DNA of 64,000 nt from Ciona intestinalis (GCF_000224145.3 NC_020167.2:1788113-1852112), one strand, 5' to 3'; counted from the stretch's first letter, positions 50,101-61,618 are shown. Made by a program: numbers and translations. Notes: generated from the sequence alone by a model not told the origin.

Positions 50101-50205
50101 AACAATGATTGCTTTATTGTGCAAGACTCCAGAGAGAGTATTAACCATAAAGATGCTTATATAAAACTGTTATCTATACAACTTAACCAAAGCGCACAAA
50201 ATTAA
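47159..50205 (+). CDS. FANCB: FANCB-like Fanconi anaemia core-complex protein
   Basis: Eleven exons: 47159-47864, 47923-48113, 48172-48282, 48337-48412, 48472-48661, 48731-48830, 48886-49046, 49112-49509, 49560-49660, 49740-49879, 49941-50205 (812 aa; human FANCB 859). The N-terminal ~380 residues are beta-rich, as in the FANCB/FAAP100 propeller; a coiled coil follows (LKTAIQKQKSELEEMRMHLD); then a C-terminal region. Its ALLRITS...KIVLEKLGF...TPGPFYLVQVVM...LFSRCKSKANLLKTCF pattern parallels human FANCB CFQITS...WLLEHMKC...RPGSFYGTLF...IYSRNQTV. FAAP100, which shares this architecture, is the main alternative. The ATG sits in ACCATGAAT context. Confidence 0.6.
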
Positions 50206-50361
50206 TTTAAATTTTGATACGAAAACTAGATGATTGCGTAAACTCACTTTTGATTTCTCATTTCAAATCACATCTCGGGGCTTAAAAACCACTTGGAATA
50301 ATATTATCATTAAGAATGTATAAGATAATATCAATTAAATCGTAACTAATTGTTGATGTAT

Positions 50362-52721
50362 CTATGTGTTATTTTCACAGTTTTCCAAAGTCAAGTTTTT
50401 AACAGTTTTCTCCACGGTAGCCACTTCTTCTGCAACCGCTATCGTTTCTTTGGCCAACTTTGATTCAGATTTCAAGTGACATGCATGCTTATATGGAGGA
50501 TTAATTGGGGATTGTGTTGGTGGATGGTACTTGTACTCTTCAGCACCATCAAGCTGTAAAAATGTTAAGGCTTTATTAAAAGTATTTAAGGTTTTATTTT
50601 TATCGAGTTCCAGACACTAACCCTGGAACATGTCACATACAAATTCATTAGGTTGTTTTATAAGTAAATAATATTACCTGTAATTTGTAAGTTCTGTCTG
50701 AATCAAATCCACTAAGATCACCACATGCTAAGAAAGGTGCGATCACTCGGTTAGGACCTTCTAATTGGTTCGCATACAAGTCATAATTCATGTCCAGGAG
50801 TGGGTTGGACATGTTTGGAATATAACTGGGAGGTGGGCTGTAGTTTTCACATACAACAAAAGCTTCTGCAGAATTAAATACAATGTTTGTCATTGGAAGT
50901 GGATACTATTCATACCTACGAAAAAACAGCAAAAAAGAATTAAATAGGGTTTCTGAAATTAAAATGTTTTGAAACTAGTTGTAGATAATTTGTCATATTA
51001 AAACAAAGCTATCAGCATATACACATAATCAATATCTCACCAATGCTAGAGTTCCTTGAGCTTCTGGGTTTTGCACAGGTTACTTTTTTAAAAAATAATC
51101 GAAGTTGAGCATACAGCAATGTAACATCTTTGCCTGAAAAAAATAAACAATAAAAGCTGGAACAGGTAAATCAATTGGCTGTTTTACCTCGGAATATTTT
51201 AGCAACAAATGTTCCGCCAAGCTTCAAAACATGTGTGGTAATGTTTAATGCCTGAAGATAATACGAACTTAAAATATAACCCTGCGAACATGCAAAGTCT
51301 GGTGACGCAAATACTTACAGCAAGTAGAAGCTGGGCTTGAATGTATTCATCAATATCATGAAGACCAGTAACTGAAAGCGTATTGAGAATCAGATAGATG
51401 GTACATAATTAACATATAAGTATAACAGGTACAGTATAAATCTGACGCCGCAGAACAGTTGTTAGCACACCCCCCTTTAAACCATAGGCTATGGGGTGTG
51501 GTTGAGTAAGACACCAACGACAATTGATTTAATCCAGCAGTGGTCACTAACAGGTTGTCTAAATAAATTGTCAGCTATACAAATAAACATGCACAGTTTC
51601 AGCCCTGTGGTCACTAATAGGTTGTCTAAATTGTCTGCTACACAGAAAACACACATCCAAAGTAACATACATAGTTACTTGTAAGCACGCACGAGGTGTA
51701 TGAAACAGAACAACTGTGTTATAGCACATGTTGTTTTCCGGCTATGTGAAGAAAAGTCACGATAACGAAGAAACAAGAGAGTTGACAAAGCAAACAGACA
51801 GGTAGTAATGATAAAACAACAGTTGTTAAAACATGGTTATTGATAAAAAAGAGAGAAATATTGTTTTAGATAAAAGTCGTGATGTTATACCCTACATAAC
51901 AGGCTGCAAGCTAATAGAAATAAACTTTACCATCAGGTGCTCCATCACAGACCACTAGGTCAGCTGACTCTCCCTCAAAATGTGAGATAATTGATTGTGC
52001 TGTCGATACCTGTAATTAATAATGGATTCCGATATTGGTGATGTTAAGTGCTTGCAATTTATTTTTTGGAACTAATCCTGCTTTTGAATTACATGGGACT
52101 ATAGGGAGAAGTAGGTACACAATTTTTCCTATGTGGTAATGACAAATTTGTTTTACACACAAAATGTTTTTCATGCTAATTCCCTGTTGCATACATTTGT
52201 AATGTCTCCTTGCAGTTGTATCACTCCTGGCAAATCAGCCATTGCTTGCAGATCAACTGCTACTATTTTAACATCTTTGTTATTTTCCACTTCTGTACCT
52301 CTGAAAAAAATCAAGGTTAAGTGGGTATTACTATCAGTAAGACCTAAGAAACATTTTAAGTCTAAAAATGAATGGTCACAAGCTTAAGGATTAACTGTTT
52401 ATAATAAATGCAAAGCAAACTAGCTTTATTTGCAGCAGCAAGGTAATAAAAGGTAAACGCTAATGTGGTAAGTAAGTGTCAGACAAACGTTTAAATGTAA
52501 CTGATCCGATCATACCAAGTTACCAACCGAAGTTTTCTTGATAACACTTGACTCCAACTACCAGGGGCAGCACACAGATCAACGACTTTCTTAACTCCAT
52601 TGTGGAAAAGATTAAATTCTTCATCTAAATGAAGCAACTTAAACGCACTTCTTGCTCTCCAACCTTGCTCTTTGGCTAAACGGTAATACACATCGCGTTT
52701 GTCTTTAGACGTTCTTCCCAT
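50362..52721 (-). CDS. FTSJ1: tRNA 2'-O-ribose methyltransferase (FTSJ1/Trm7)
   Basis: Eight exons: 52721-52528, 52300-52195, 52009-51931, 51371-51319, 51251-51188, 51133-51041, 50865-50678, 50553-50362 (322 aa; human 329). [20 protein letters not shown] begins the protein, followed by [16 protein letters not shown] (SAM binding). The K-D-K-E catalytic residues appear in [23 protein letters not shown] and SSIEAFVV. The enzyme methylates anticodon-loop positions 32 and 34 of some tRNAs, including tRNA-Leu in other eukaryotes. The C-terminus has the family motif [16 protein letters not shown]. Convergent with the FANCB-like gene, stops 156 bases apart. Confidence 0.95.
51440..51898 (+). repeat. 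tRNA-derived SINE (long copy, partly duplicated) in FTSJ1 intron
   Basis: Head GCCGCAGAACAGTTGTTAGC is tRNA-like. The segment GTGGTCACTAACAGGTTGTC TAAAT recurs ~70 bases on (51601), showing an internal duplication. The tail (AGTAACATACATAGTTACTT, TCACGATAACGAAGAAACAA, CAACAGTTGTTAAAACATGG) defines the family seen elsewhere in the window. Confidence 0.65.
52318..52395. repeat. fragment of foldback MITE family 2
   Basis: AAGTGGGTATTACTATCAG, AGAAACATTTTAAGTCTAAA and AATGGTCACAAGCTTAAGGA align with one arm of the element at 45139-45339. It lies in FTSJ1 intron 1. Confidence 0.5.
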
Positions 52722-53308
52722 AGCAAAATTAAATCAGAAATAGAAGTATCTATCCAGCAAACCTTAATTCAGAAAATAGAGCCGTGTGTATGTCACTAAT
52801 AAACGCCCGTTGGTGCCAGGTGGCTTCCAAAGGAACCCGGTGGGCTTTTAACACGCAGAGGAATGCTGGATTGGCCTACAGAACTAAAAAGATGCATGTA
52901 AAGACTGACCCAAATTCGTAACTTCTGTTTGTGGGTAACATAAGATCCTACGCCTATTCTTTTTTGAAATAGGGTATTGCTGCATGGTATTTCTTGGATA
53001 TTCATATTCTGTCGGTAATTAACCTCGAACCGGTCATTTTGACATTTCTTAGAGGATAATGACTTTATGAATGCAATTTACCTACTGCTACACAGTTACA
53101 GTTGACCCCCAGGAACCACTTTATTGGTTGCTTCTTGTTCGATTTTAATCGACTCTTTTCTACCGCGGCAGAAAAGGGACATTCGTAAGAGCTGTGCTCT
53201 CTTGTGTGTTGATAATATACATTAGCATAGTTGATGCAATGTATATAACTACTATAACCATAATTAGTTATATATACATTGGTTGATGAGAATATTTTCA
53301 TCAACTAT

Positions 53309-53710
53309 TACCCTTTTTGCATGGTCACTTTTATGCGCGTAAGTACTCGCATATTTACTCGCAAAAACAAAGTTAACACGCATAACGTCAGCGTGTTACC
53401 TGCTGTAGGAGGTTGGATGTTACTCGCATTATGCGAGTAAAGAAAAGTATGGTGGAAGTACAGTTTTACTTTCAAGAGCCTAATCTTTTTCGGGTATTAT
53501 TTTTATAGTTTTTAGCTGGTAATAACCCCATTAAGCATCAAAACCCATTTTATAAACTAGAATTAACAATATTGCGCTAAAATAAACTAATTCAATGTTG
53601 ATACGCGCATAAACCAATGACCATGCAAAATAACGCGGTTAGCGAGTTATCATATGACGAGTTAATGCGGATCGCTGTTCGCATTAACTTTTTCCCATGC
53701 AAAAAGGGTA
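53309..53710. mobile_element. 402-bp MITE with TACCCTTTTTGCATGG termini
   Basis: Left end TACCCTTTTTGCATGG and right end CCATGCAAAAAGGGTA are perfect 16-bp inverted repeats; TAT adjoins both sides. Inside, GCGAGTAAAG, ACTCGCATATTTACTCGC and TATGCGCGTAAG motifs repeat in both directions. No transposase frame. The superfamily is not assigned. Confidence 0.75.
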
Positions 53711-54324
53711 TATGACCATAGGTTAATAAGACCAGAATAAAACTAAGAAGAAATATTTCATGAGATTTTGTTTTCGGCTAGATTGGTTAAATACGAACTA
53801 TAAATTTGACCACCAAATTCCATAAATTAAACCAGTTAAAAGTATTGCTTAAACGTCACCGTGATACCGAATAGGCTATTTCGGCCAATCACATAAACAC
53901 GCAATACTCTCACGACCCCAACCACACAAAGAACATTTTTCTTTTGTCACCAACCACGCAAAGAACACGCGGCTGTCAGCGCATTTCGTCATAACATCGT
54001 CATCAATTAGGAAAAAGCTCGTGATGTAATCGGCGGAAATTCAACATATTTAGACCAACCACAACTAAGATAGTCGATTCTGTGTTTCGCTGTCTACCGA
54101 AGTCGTTTTTTCACCTGAGTTGTTATTACAAAATTGGTATACTGCATAATATGAATTTATAAAAACTATTCGCAGTCGCGGCCGATAAAGCAGGTATATA
54201 TAGTCTAGAGCTTAGATTATATTGTTGTGTTGACAAAGTCATACTCTTATTGTTGTATATATATATTGTCGGAGGTAGACAGCAAACAAAAGAAAATATT
54301 ATATATATACTCGAAATATAGTAT

Positions 54325-54525
54325 CTATAGTAGGGTGGGGTAAGATGGGACACCTTTATCACATAATATACAAATATCCTGATCGTGTTTTAAACAATTA
54401 ACAACGCTCTATGGAAGTTGTGAGGATTCGGTTTTATAATTCATTGGCTGTTCTTTGTTTACTACTAAATGGGACGAGGAAATCTAATGAAAAGGTGTCC
54501 CATCTTCCCCCATCTTACTATACAT
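54325..54525 (+). repeat. MITE family 1 (forward)
   Basis: TATAGTAGGGTGGGGTAAGA at the left, TGTCCCATCTTCCCCCATCT and TACTATA at the right. One of the best-preserved copies. Confidence 0.85.
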
Positions 54526-54973
54526 ACTTTTTGAACTTATAAAACTTTAGCGCATCCGGTTTTTACTTTCTTTAAACGTTACAGTGAAAGGCTTGCCGTG
54601 AATTCTGTATTCACCTAAACTTCCTTAAAAAGGTAAAATGTAAAACATTCTTAACAACGATTGTATCTTTAGCTTTATTTAAATTGCTTACCAGTGTCTG
54701 CCTGAAACTTCACGTTTCGAACAGGCGCATCTCCACCTCAAACACGCGACTCAAAACAATAAATAACGCCTTGACGTCTATTTATGATCTGTTCGTGCAG
54801 GCTTCTTTACTGCGGTGTGATAAACAACAGTTTTAGCTAAATTAAGTATAGGTAAGTCCGTTTAGTTTGATTTTACGACGATCCAGCTCGAAAAACCAAA
54901 AAATCGTATCTCTGTTGATTCGAGAACATTTTATAACAGAGTTTATAATTGTTAATTTTATTTTTGTGTAGAT

Positions 54974-57900
54974 ATGAAGGTTGCTCAAAATTCAAAGCAG
55001 AATAACTCGGATATTGAAGCAGTGAATGATCCATGGGCATTGGTCGATGACGTAGGAGGTAATTAATATTCTCTAATTGTAGCATTTAATCTTTTTTAGT
55101 TGAACAATGGCTGTTTCCTAGAACAAATTACTTCTTTACAACATTAAAAAAATGCTAATTATAATTTTGTAAATTTTTATTTAAAGGGGGGGGGGCAGTA
55201 AAACTCTATACTTAATAAATGTGTCATGAATGCTACAGATTACACAAAATGGAAGGATATGGGCAACCGTCAAAAAGTAAAGGCACTCTTACTCACCACG
55301 ATCAAAATAATCGTAGTCCTAACTTGTTTGTATTTGTTTATATGTTCGCTCAGTCTTTTGGGTTCATCATTTCAAGTGTTAGGTAAGTAACTACATAAAG
55401 TATACAACTATAAAATATAAAGGTTTTCTCTGTATAACAACTGCACACTCCATTAAATGTGGTGCTTAACATGGTTTTCTGTGTACTCACTGAACACGGC
55501 CGATGTAAACCTTTTTCTTCGGCAGCTGGTAAAACAGCGGGTACGATATTCAGCAACCACAGTTTTCTTGCCAACCCTGTGACTGGGCTTATCGTGGGTA
55601 TTCTAGTGACAGTTCTTGTGCAGAGTTCATCCACCTCGACATCCATTATAACCAGCATGGTTGGCGCTAATAGTAAGTCATGGCCTTTTTTAAAGCTTAA
55701 TTGCATCAATCAAACATATTACGCATTGTTGCAGTCTTAACTGTTCACGCTGCCATCCCAATAGTGATGGGAGCAAATATTGGAACATCCGTCACAAACA
55801 CTATTGTGTCTCTCGCCCAATCAGTGGACGTCAACCAGTTTCGAAAGTACGAAAACTTGAAATTGTAAAACGTGTTTCGCCGCAAATGATCTAAATGATC
55901 AAACGTCATTGAATTATATAGTTTATATATTTCATTTATTCGACTTCTTGTAATTAAACAACCTTTTTTGTATGTGCTAAACAGAGCGTTCGCGGGAGCA
56001 ACCGTGCATGACATCTTTAACCTGTTAGCGGTCATCATCCTTCTGCCGTTAGAGGTCGCCTCTGGGGTGCTAGAGAAGCTAACGAGGGCGATCATTGAAT
56101 CGATCCCCGGTTTTAACAAGGGGCATACCTCCCCCAATATCCTAAAGGTTATAGTTAAAGTTATTTATACCTCTAGTTTTGAATTTTCAGTATCCCCCTT
56201 TAATTGTAGCACAGTATTACCAATTAGAGCTTAATTTGATAAATATCAATTTGCGTATGATTTTTAATTAATAACCCGAAACTAGTTTTAAAATGAAACA
56301 ATAAAAATTAATCGAAATTTGACTTCTATGGTTTTGTTAATAAATTCCTTAGGTGATCACGAAACCCTTGACCGATAAGATTATCAAAGCGAATAAAAAG
56401 ATCATCACAAAAGTGGCGAAGGGAGAGACATTGCCACTAGACGCAAGTATAATAAAGGTAATACGTTTACATGGCTGCCTTTGTTATATGAAGTATAGTG
56501 GGGTAAATTGAGACACGGAGTAAATTGGTATTTAAGAAAACTTTAGTTCCTCTTTATATGCCAGATGTTTGTAGATCTGTAAAGCAGCATCTGGTGTGTG
56601 AATTACTAAATAACTCTTTTAGTATTTTTTTTTTCAATTAATAAAGGTACCATAATACAAATTTATAGTATCACCCTGGAATCGTCATATAATCTAATTT
56701 TGAAAATATTCGGTAATATGTGCGTAAGTATCACAGTTTTCCTACACTAAGTTCCAGATGTTTCTTTCAGTCAGTTTGCGGCTCGCACAAAATGGTCGTA
56801 GAGGAAGTACGCAACGTGACTGTAATCAATACAACCAAACTGAGGAACGTCAACATAACCAGAGATGTAAAGATTCCATGTGGGTATTCGTCTATTTGCG
56901 CATTTCACGCCGAAAAGGCTTCTATTGACGAACTCTAGAAATTCAAAAAAAATAATAAACATACTACCATTATTTCATTTTTCTTGTTTTTACTGGTTAT
57001 TCCTGTGATGCTTCTTTTATAGGACGATTGCTGAAATGCTTTATGTTTTTATTTAATTATGAGAGTACCATTTTGCCAGGTCGAAGTCCGGGCGATTTCT
57101 TGTTCGCCAACACCGGCATGTCTGATGGAGCTGTAGGAGCCATCCTTCTTATCGTTTCGTTGATCATTCTCTGTGTTTGCCTAATTACAATGGTCAAGCT
57201 CCTACAATCGATGATGAAAGGAAAAGTTGCCAAGATTATTAAGAAAGTTATTAACACTAACTTCCCCTATCCGTTTGGTTGGCTTACAGGTAAAATAAAC
57301 TTATATCACAATTATGTTTCATACTTACAGCGTTTTTAAATAGGGTATCTCGCGATTTTAGTCGGCGCTGGTCTCACCTTTGTGGTACAAAGCAGCTCCG
57401 TATTCACATCAACCATCACACCTCTTGTCGGAGTTGGAGTTATTAGTTTGAAGAGGATGTACCCCCTGACATTGGGAGCCAACATTGGTACCACGACAAC
57501 CAGCATATTAGCAGCACTCGCTCAAGATGAAATCGCAAATGCTTTACAGATTGCATTCTGTCATTTCTTCTTTAACATATTCGGGATAATTATCTGGTAT
57601 CCGATCCCGTTCATGCGGAACATCCCGATTAAAGGAGCTAAAGCACTGGGAAACACAACAGCCAAGTACAGATGGTTTGCTGTCGTTTATCTGATCGTCG
57701 TCTTCTTCATTATTCCTGCTGTTATTCTTGGTCTGTCCTTAGCTCACATTTGGGCAATGGGAGCAGTCATGATATTGGTTGTTGTGATCGTTCTTTTTAT
57801 AATCGTGGTAAACGTGCTGCAAGTCAAGCGACCAAAGATGTTACCACGTAAGCTACAGTCTTGGGATTTCTTACCAGCACCATTGCATTCATTGAAACCA

Positions 57901-58056
57901 TACGATCGAATAGTCAAGAGGGTTTTCTTCTGGTGTCCATGTTGCAAGGCTCAGAATACAAACAAGACAAGCAATGATGAAAATCAATCACATCTCGCTC
58001 TCTCCCCAATTGGTGCCGTAAATCCTGTTTATCAGTTAGATGATATCCCTGCCTAG
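54974..58056 (+). CDS. SLC34A: sodium-dependent phosphate cotransporter, SLC34 (NaPi-II)
   Basis: Nine exons: 54974-55058, 55239-55382, 55526-55672, 55735-55846, 55985-56147, 56353-56457, 56771-56879, 57080-57289, 57344-58056 (595 aa; human SLC34A3 599). Both inverted QSSS repeat units are present: [19 protein letters not shown] and [69 protein letters not shown] and [14 protein letters not shown] are family signatures. A large extracellular loop with [16 protein letters not shown] sequons lies between the halves. The C-terminus has a Cys cluster (FFWCPCCKA). The paralogue cannot be assigned. Confidence 0.95.
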
Positions 58057-58530
58057 GTTTTACAAACCAGCATATAATAGCCTACACCTGACTAAACGTT
58101 ATAGATCAATGTAACAAACGTATGTTTATAATATTAGTTAAGTTTGCATCAAAATGCATAGAACTACTTTGTATAAACCGTGTTTTATTTCATATTGCGT
58201 TTCTATTTTAAAAACCGGTGTGGTTTTGTTAGCGTATTGACAACTTGCCCCTTGTGTTTTGCACTAAATTTTATATGACGTACACTCGGACAGGAGGAAA
58301 ATGGTAATAAAATGTATATTGGTGAAACACATGTGCTCTGTTTGGTGCTTTAGCACAATTTAATTTTTGACTTTAAGATTAGGCAGCTTAAATAAGGCAA
58401 GCCCCGCGCACTACAGTGTGGTTCTCAGCTTCTCAGCATTTTTCAATGAACAGATCGTGTATATAACTAAGCTGCAGTAATTCCTATATGTTTAGTTTAT
58501 TTTTTTTGTGCGAGCAGAAAATTATAAAAT

Positions 58531-60128
58531 TCACACATATTCTGTTTCCGAGTGCTCCGAGACGGAAACGCGTTCAGCGCTCTCATCTGATCCTTCAGAC
58601 TCCTCATCATCCTCTGCCTCTGAGTGTGAGAACGAGATACTCCCGACTCGATACATCGAGCGGTACGGCATCTTCGTCACTTTCTTTGGTCGGTTAAGTG
58701 ATTGGGTACCGTATGGAATTTGAAAGTGAGTTTTTCTGCTGCTGTGTTCGTTGTTTTTGCTAGGTCTCCGTGTAGCTGGTGGTTGGCTTGGCTTTCTCCT
58801 TCTCGCTGTGGAAGAAAGATAAGTAGAATTATTGTTACAACAGCCGATGTGATGCGTATGAAAGTAACGATGCTGGTATACATACCTAATAAAATTGCTG
58901 TTTTTAGATCGTCCATTGTTATGGATCGCCTTTCATTATGATCAAGATCACTTCGATTGCTGGGTCGTTGCCCTTTGATTGCAGTGTGCTTGCTGCCACT
59001 TTCCTTCCGCGGTGCATCTAAAAGCTCCTTCGGACTTGTCTCGGTGTTAGCTGTTGATGTTTCTGTTGGTGGTGTTGTGGGTCGGGGGTGTGATGCTGGG
59101 CTTTCTGTTTCCGTGGCGACGGTACCAATGCTTGGGGTTTTTAGTATCGGTTTAGGTTTGTATCCGTCTGAAAGAAGCATTTTCATTTCAGGTAATTCTT
59201 GGCGAGGCTTTGACTTTTTCTTGGCCAACTCAAGTCCCCCGCGTATACCTATTTGGATAATTTCGGCAAGTGCAAGAAAAAGGCAAATGACACTGAGTGT
59301 GTTCATGTACCTGAGAAAAATAGTTTTCTCCCACGGCCTTGAAACCCAACACGGAATATAAGCATCGGAATTACCTGGCAGCATATGCTGGCCACACGCC
59401 CACCTTACGCTGTCTCCTCCGCATCTATAGAGCTGAGGAACCCGGATCCAGAAGAGATCGAAAACACCTGCAACTCGTTTACCGTCGGACACTATTCGGC
59501 CATCGTTAGGTGTATGCGGGTATTCAGCGAATCGGAACAAGTCATAGGCAAGGAAGAGAAATATAATCTCCATCACGAATCGTGTGAGCACAGAGAGAAA
59601 GTAAGCGACTTTGATTCCGCGTGTAAGAGTTATCTCTTCAAGTTGAGTGTTCGCATACACTTTTTTCGGTCTCACCTTGCCAATGCGACTTTTCCTCCGT
59701 TGTATTTTATTGTTGACGCTGTTTCGGATAACTCCCCACTTACTCGTGTCTTCCGTCTTTGTCAGCTCTTTTTGGTATTGCTCCTCCCTTTCTATCGCCT
59801 CTTGCTCTTTCACTTTCAGTTTTTCGATCCTACCTTTAACGTGGATCGTGTAGAAATGGAAGACGATCACTGGAGCACTGAGGGCAAGCAATTGAAATGC
59901 CCAGAACCGAATATGTGAGATCTTAGCAAACTTGTCATAGCAAACGTTGTCGCATCCTATTACTTTTGTGCTGCAACGGAACGCCGACTGTTCGTCGCTG
60001 TATACGGAGCTGCCGATAGTAACAACGACGATCAAACGAAAGAGATATACGAGCAAGTACCAAACTTGCCCGGTCAAAGTTGCATATAACGAAACCTGTT
60101 CAGACACTTTTTCCAATATGTTCCACAT
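58531..60128 (-). CDS. connexin (gap-junction protein), two exons
   Basis: Exon 1 is 60128-58886 and exon 2 is 58805-58531, joined over an 80-nt intron (donor GTATGT, acceptor TTTCTTCCACAG): 505 aa. Four TM segments, with connexin loop 1 FRCSTKVIGCDNVCYDKF (C-x6-C-x3-C) and loop 2 ending PCWVSRPWEKTIF. The cytoplasmic loop is long, basic and coiled-coil-like. The spliced tail is Arg/Lys-rich, then acidic (SEAEDDEESEGSDESAE), ending SETEYV. Without splicing, the frame stays open to 58677 and adds a hydrophobic stretch (SIVTFIRITSAVVTIILLIF) encoded by the intron. Connexins form intercellular channels. Confidence 0.9.
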
Positions 60129-60586
60129 CGTGTAATATGTTGTCTTTACAAAGCTTAGGCAATGACTTCAAAGTCTGTCTACCTACATAATAAACCTCGA
60201 TGGTGCCACCGCATCATTATAACTTGCCATTTAATCTCCGATAGCGTCGGTATCAATCGCATGATAATGTTTTAAAATTCCAATTAAAGTCATAACCAAT
60301 TATTCACACGTATTCGTGAGTAATCGGAGCCAACTTTTCAATTAATTCGACACGAACCAGAGTGAATGAACGTATAGTCTGATGTATTATACACACGCGC
60401 TTAAAGAATTCAATTGTTGTGTAAAGAGAGGTAGGGTGACCAAGGACAAAACACATGTTTGTTTCAACAAAAAAAGGTCGCTTAGAGTAGCGTTAAATAC
60501 TCATTGAAACAATGAACGCTATGTCAAACAGCAACAGGGTCAAATAATAGCTGACCATAACGAAAAAAAACATTTAGCGGCACAAC

Positions 60587-61618
60587 TTATATCTTGGTGA
60601 TACTTAAGTATACTCCTTTCTCATGACTACACTCTTCAGAGGAGAAATGAGTTGCGAATCTGAAACTTGTTTGCTTTGAAATGTGATAGAAATTTCCCGG
60701 CGGGTAGTCCTTCAGGGCAGCTTTCAATGCTTTGAGCTTATGTGTATTCTGTGAACTCACATAAGGAACTGTTCTTTTTTGTTTCTTGGTAAAATATTTT
60801 CGACAAAATTTCGTGGTGAGATAGACAGACTCCATGAATGTCAGCACCAAGCAAACCGCGCTCATAATGTTCATGTAGCGGACGAATATTGTCTTCTCCC
60901 ATGGCCTTGACACCCAGCAAGGTACGTAGCCACCTCGGTTTCCAGGTAGCATATGTTGTTCACATGCGACATATATCGACTCGCCCCTGCACTGATACAT
61001 GCGTGGTACTTCAACCCAAATACTGTCCAACAAAGTATACGAACCAGTTTGCATAAGATTTGGCATAAACAAAATAAAAGCGAAGAAAATGAACATAGCT
61101 TCTAACAATCCTCTAAGTAAAGTAGCAACAAAGTATGCAATTTCTATCTTCCATGATATTACTATGGCTTCTGTCCGTCCGTATTCGTTGTGTACAAACC
61201 GCTTCCGTGTCCTTTTCTCTTCTTTTATATTTCCTCGAGTCATCGATGGATAGTTTAATTTCCACACGACCCTATTTTCCTTGTTTCTATTCTTTCGCTT
61301 CCTGTTCTTTATTTTTCCGCTTTCATAAACAGCGTAGAAGTGGAACAACACAACCGGAAAATTAAGAGCCAGAATTTGAAATGCCCAGAACCGGAGGTGG
61401 GAGATCTTGGCGAACTCGTCATAGCATACCATTTCACAACCCACAATCACAGTGCTGCATCGAAATTGCTCCTGCTCATCGTAATACACAGCGGTACCCA
61501 GCGACACGACCACTACTAGCCTGAACAAATAGACCAGTACGTACCAAACCTTCCCAGCAAAGGTTGCATAGTTGAGACCATATCTCGGAAGCTCATTTAT
61601 GAAAGTTCCACTAAACAT
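60587..61618 (-). CDS. connexin, tandem paralogue
   Basis: A single-exon frame of 343 aa. TM1 and loop 1 (FRCSTVIVGCEMVCYDEF), TM2 (HLRFWAFQILALNFPVVLFH), a Lys/Arg/Asn-rich cytoplasmic loop, TM3, loop 2 ending VPCWVSRPWEKTIFVRYMN and TM4 are all present. Loop 2 has C-x8-C-x14-C, the same as the neighbouring connexin and unlike the usual C-x4-C-x5-C. The two genes are tandem on the minus strand, 458 bases apart, and clearly paralogous. No intron is needed, though a short terminal exon cannot be excluded. Confidence 0.9.
   Translation of the reverse strand: MFSGTFINELPRYGLNYATFAGKVWYVLVYLFRLVVVVSLGTAVYYDEQEQFRCSTVIVGCEMVCYDEFAKISHLRFWAFQILALNFPVVLFHFYAVYESGKIKNRKRKNRNKENRVVWKLNYPSMTRGNIKEEKRTRKRFVHNEYGRTEAIVISWKIEIAYFVATLLRGLLEAMFIFFAFILFMPNLMQTGSYTLLDSIWVEVPRMYQCRGESIYVACEQHMLPGNRGGYVPCWVSRPWEKTIFVRYMNIMSAVCLVLTFMESVYLTTKFCRKYFTKKQKRTVPYVSSQNTHKLKALKAALKDYPPGNFYHISKQTSFRFATHFSSEECSHEKGVYLSITKI

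Larger units (their letters stand above)
52722..54973. other. divergent intergenic between FTSJ1 and SLC34, with two MITEs
   Basis: Contains the 402-bp MITE (53309-53710) and a family 1 MITE (54325-54525). Nothing coding was recognised; the SLC34 leader probably begins near 54800. Confidence 0.55.

Noticed and set aside
47159-50205. FAAP100 as the primary name
   Set aside because: Same architecture, but residue similarity in the C-terminal third (RITS, LEKLGF, PGPFY, SRC) fits FANCB better. Retained as the alternative.
58957-59918. Long plus-strand frames across the connexin locus
   Set aside because: Antisense shadows of the connexin coding strand; the connexin signatures are unambiguous on the minus strand.
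58677-60128. A single 483-codon connexin with five hydrophobic segments
   Set aside because: The extra segment coincides exactly with a GTATGT...CCACAG intron, and the spliced frame continues into a longer acidic tail typical of connexins. Kept only as a possible intron-retention form.
58531-61618. Innexins or pannexins rather than connexins
   Set aside because: The C-x6-C-x3-C first loop, CYDxFAKISHxRFW and SRPxEKTIF motifs belong to connexins; innexins have two cysteines per loop.
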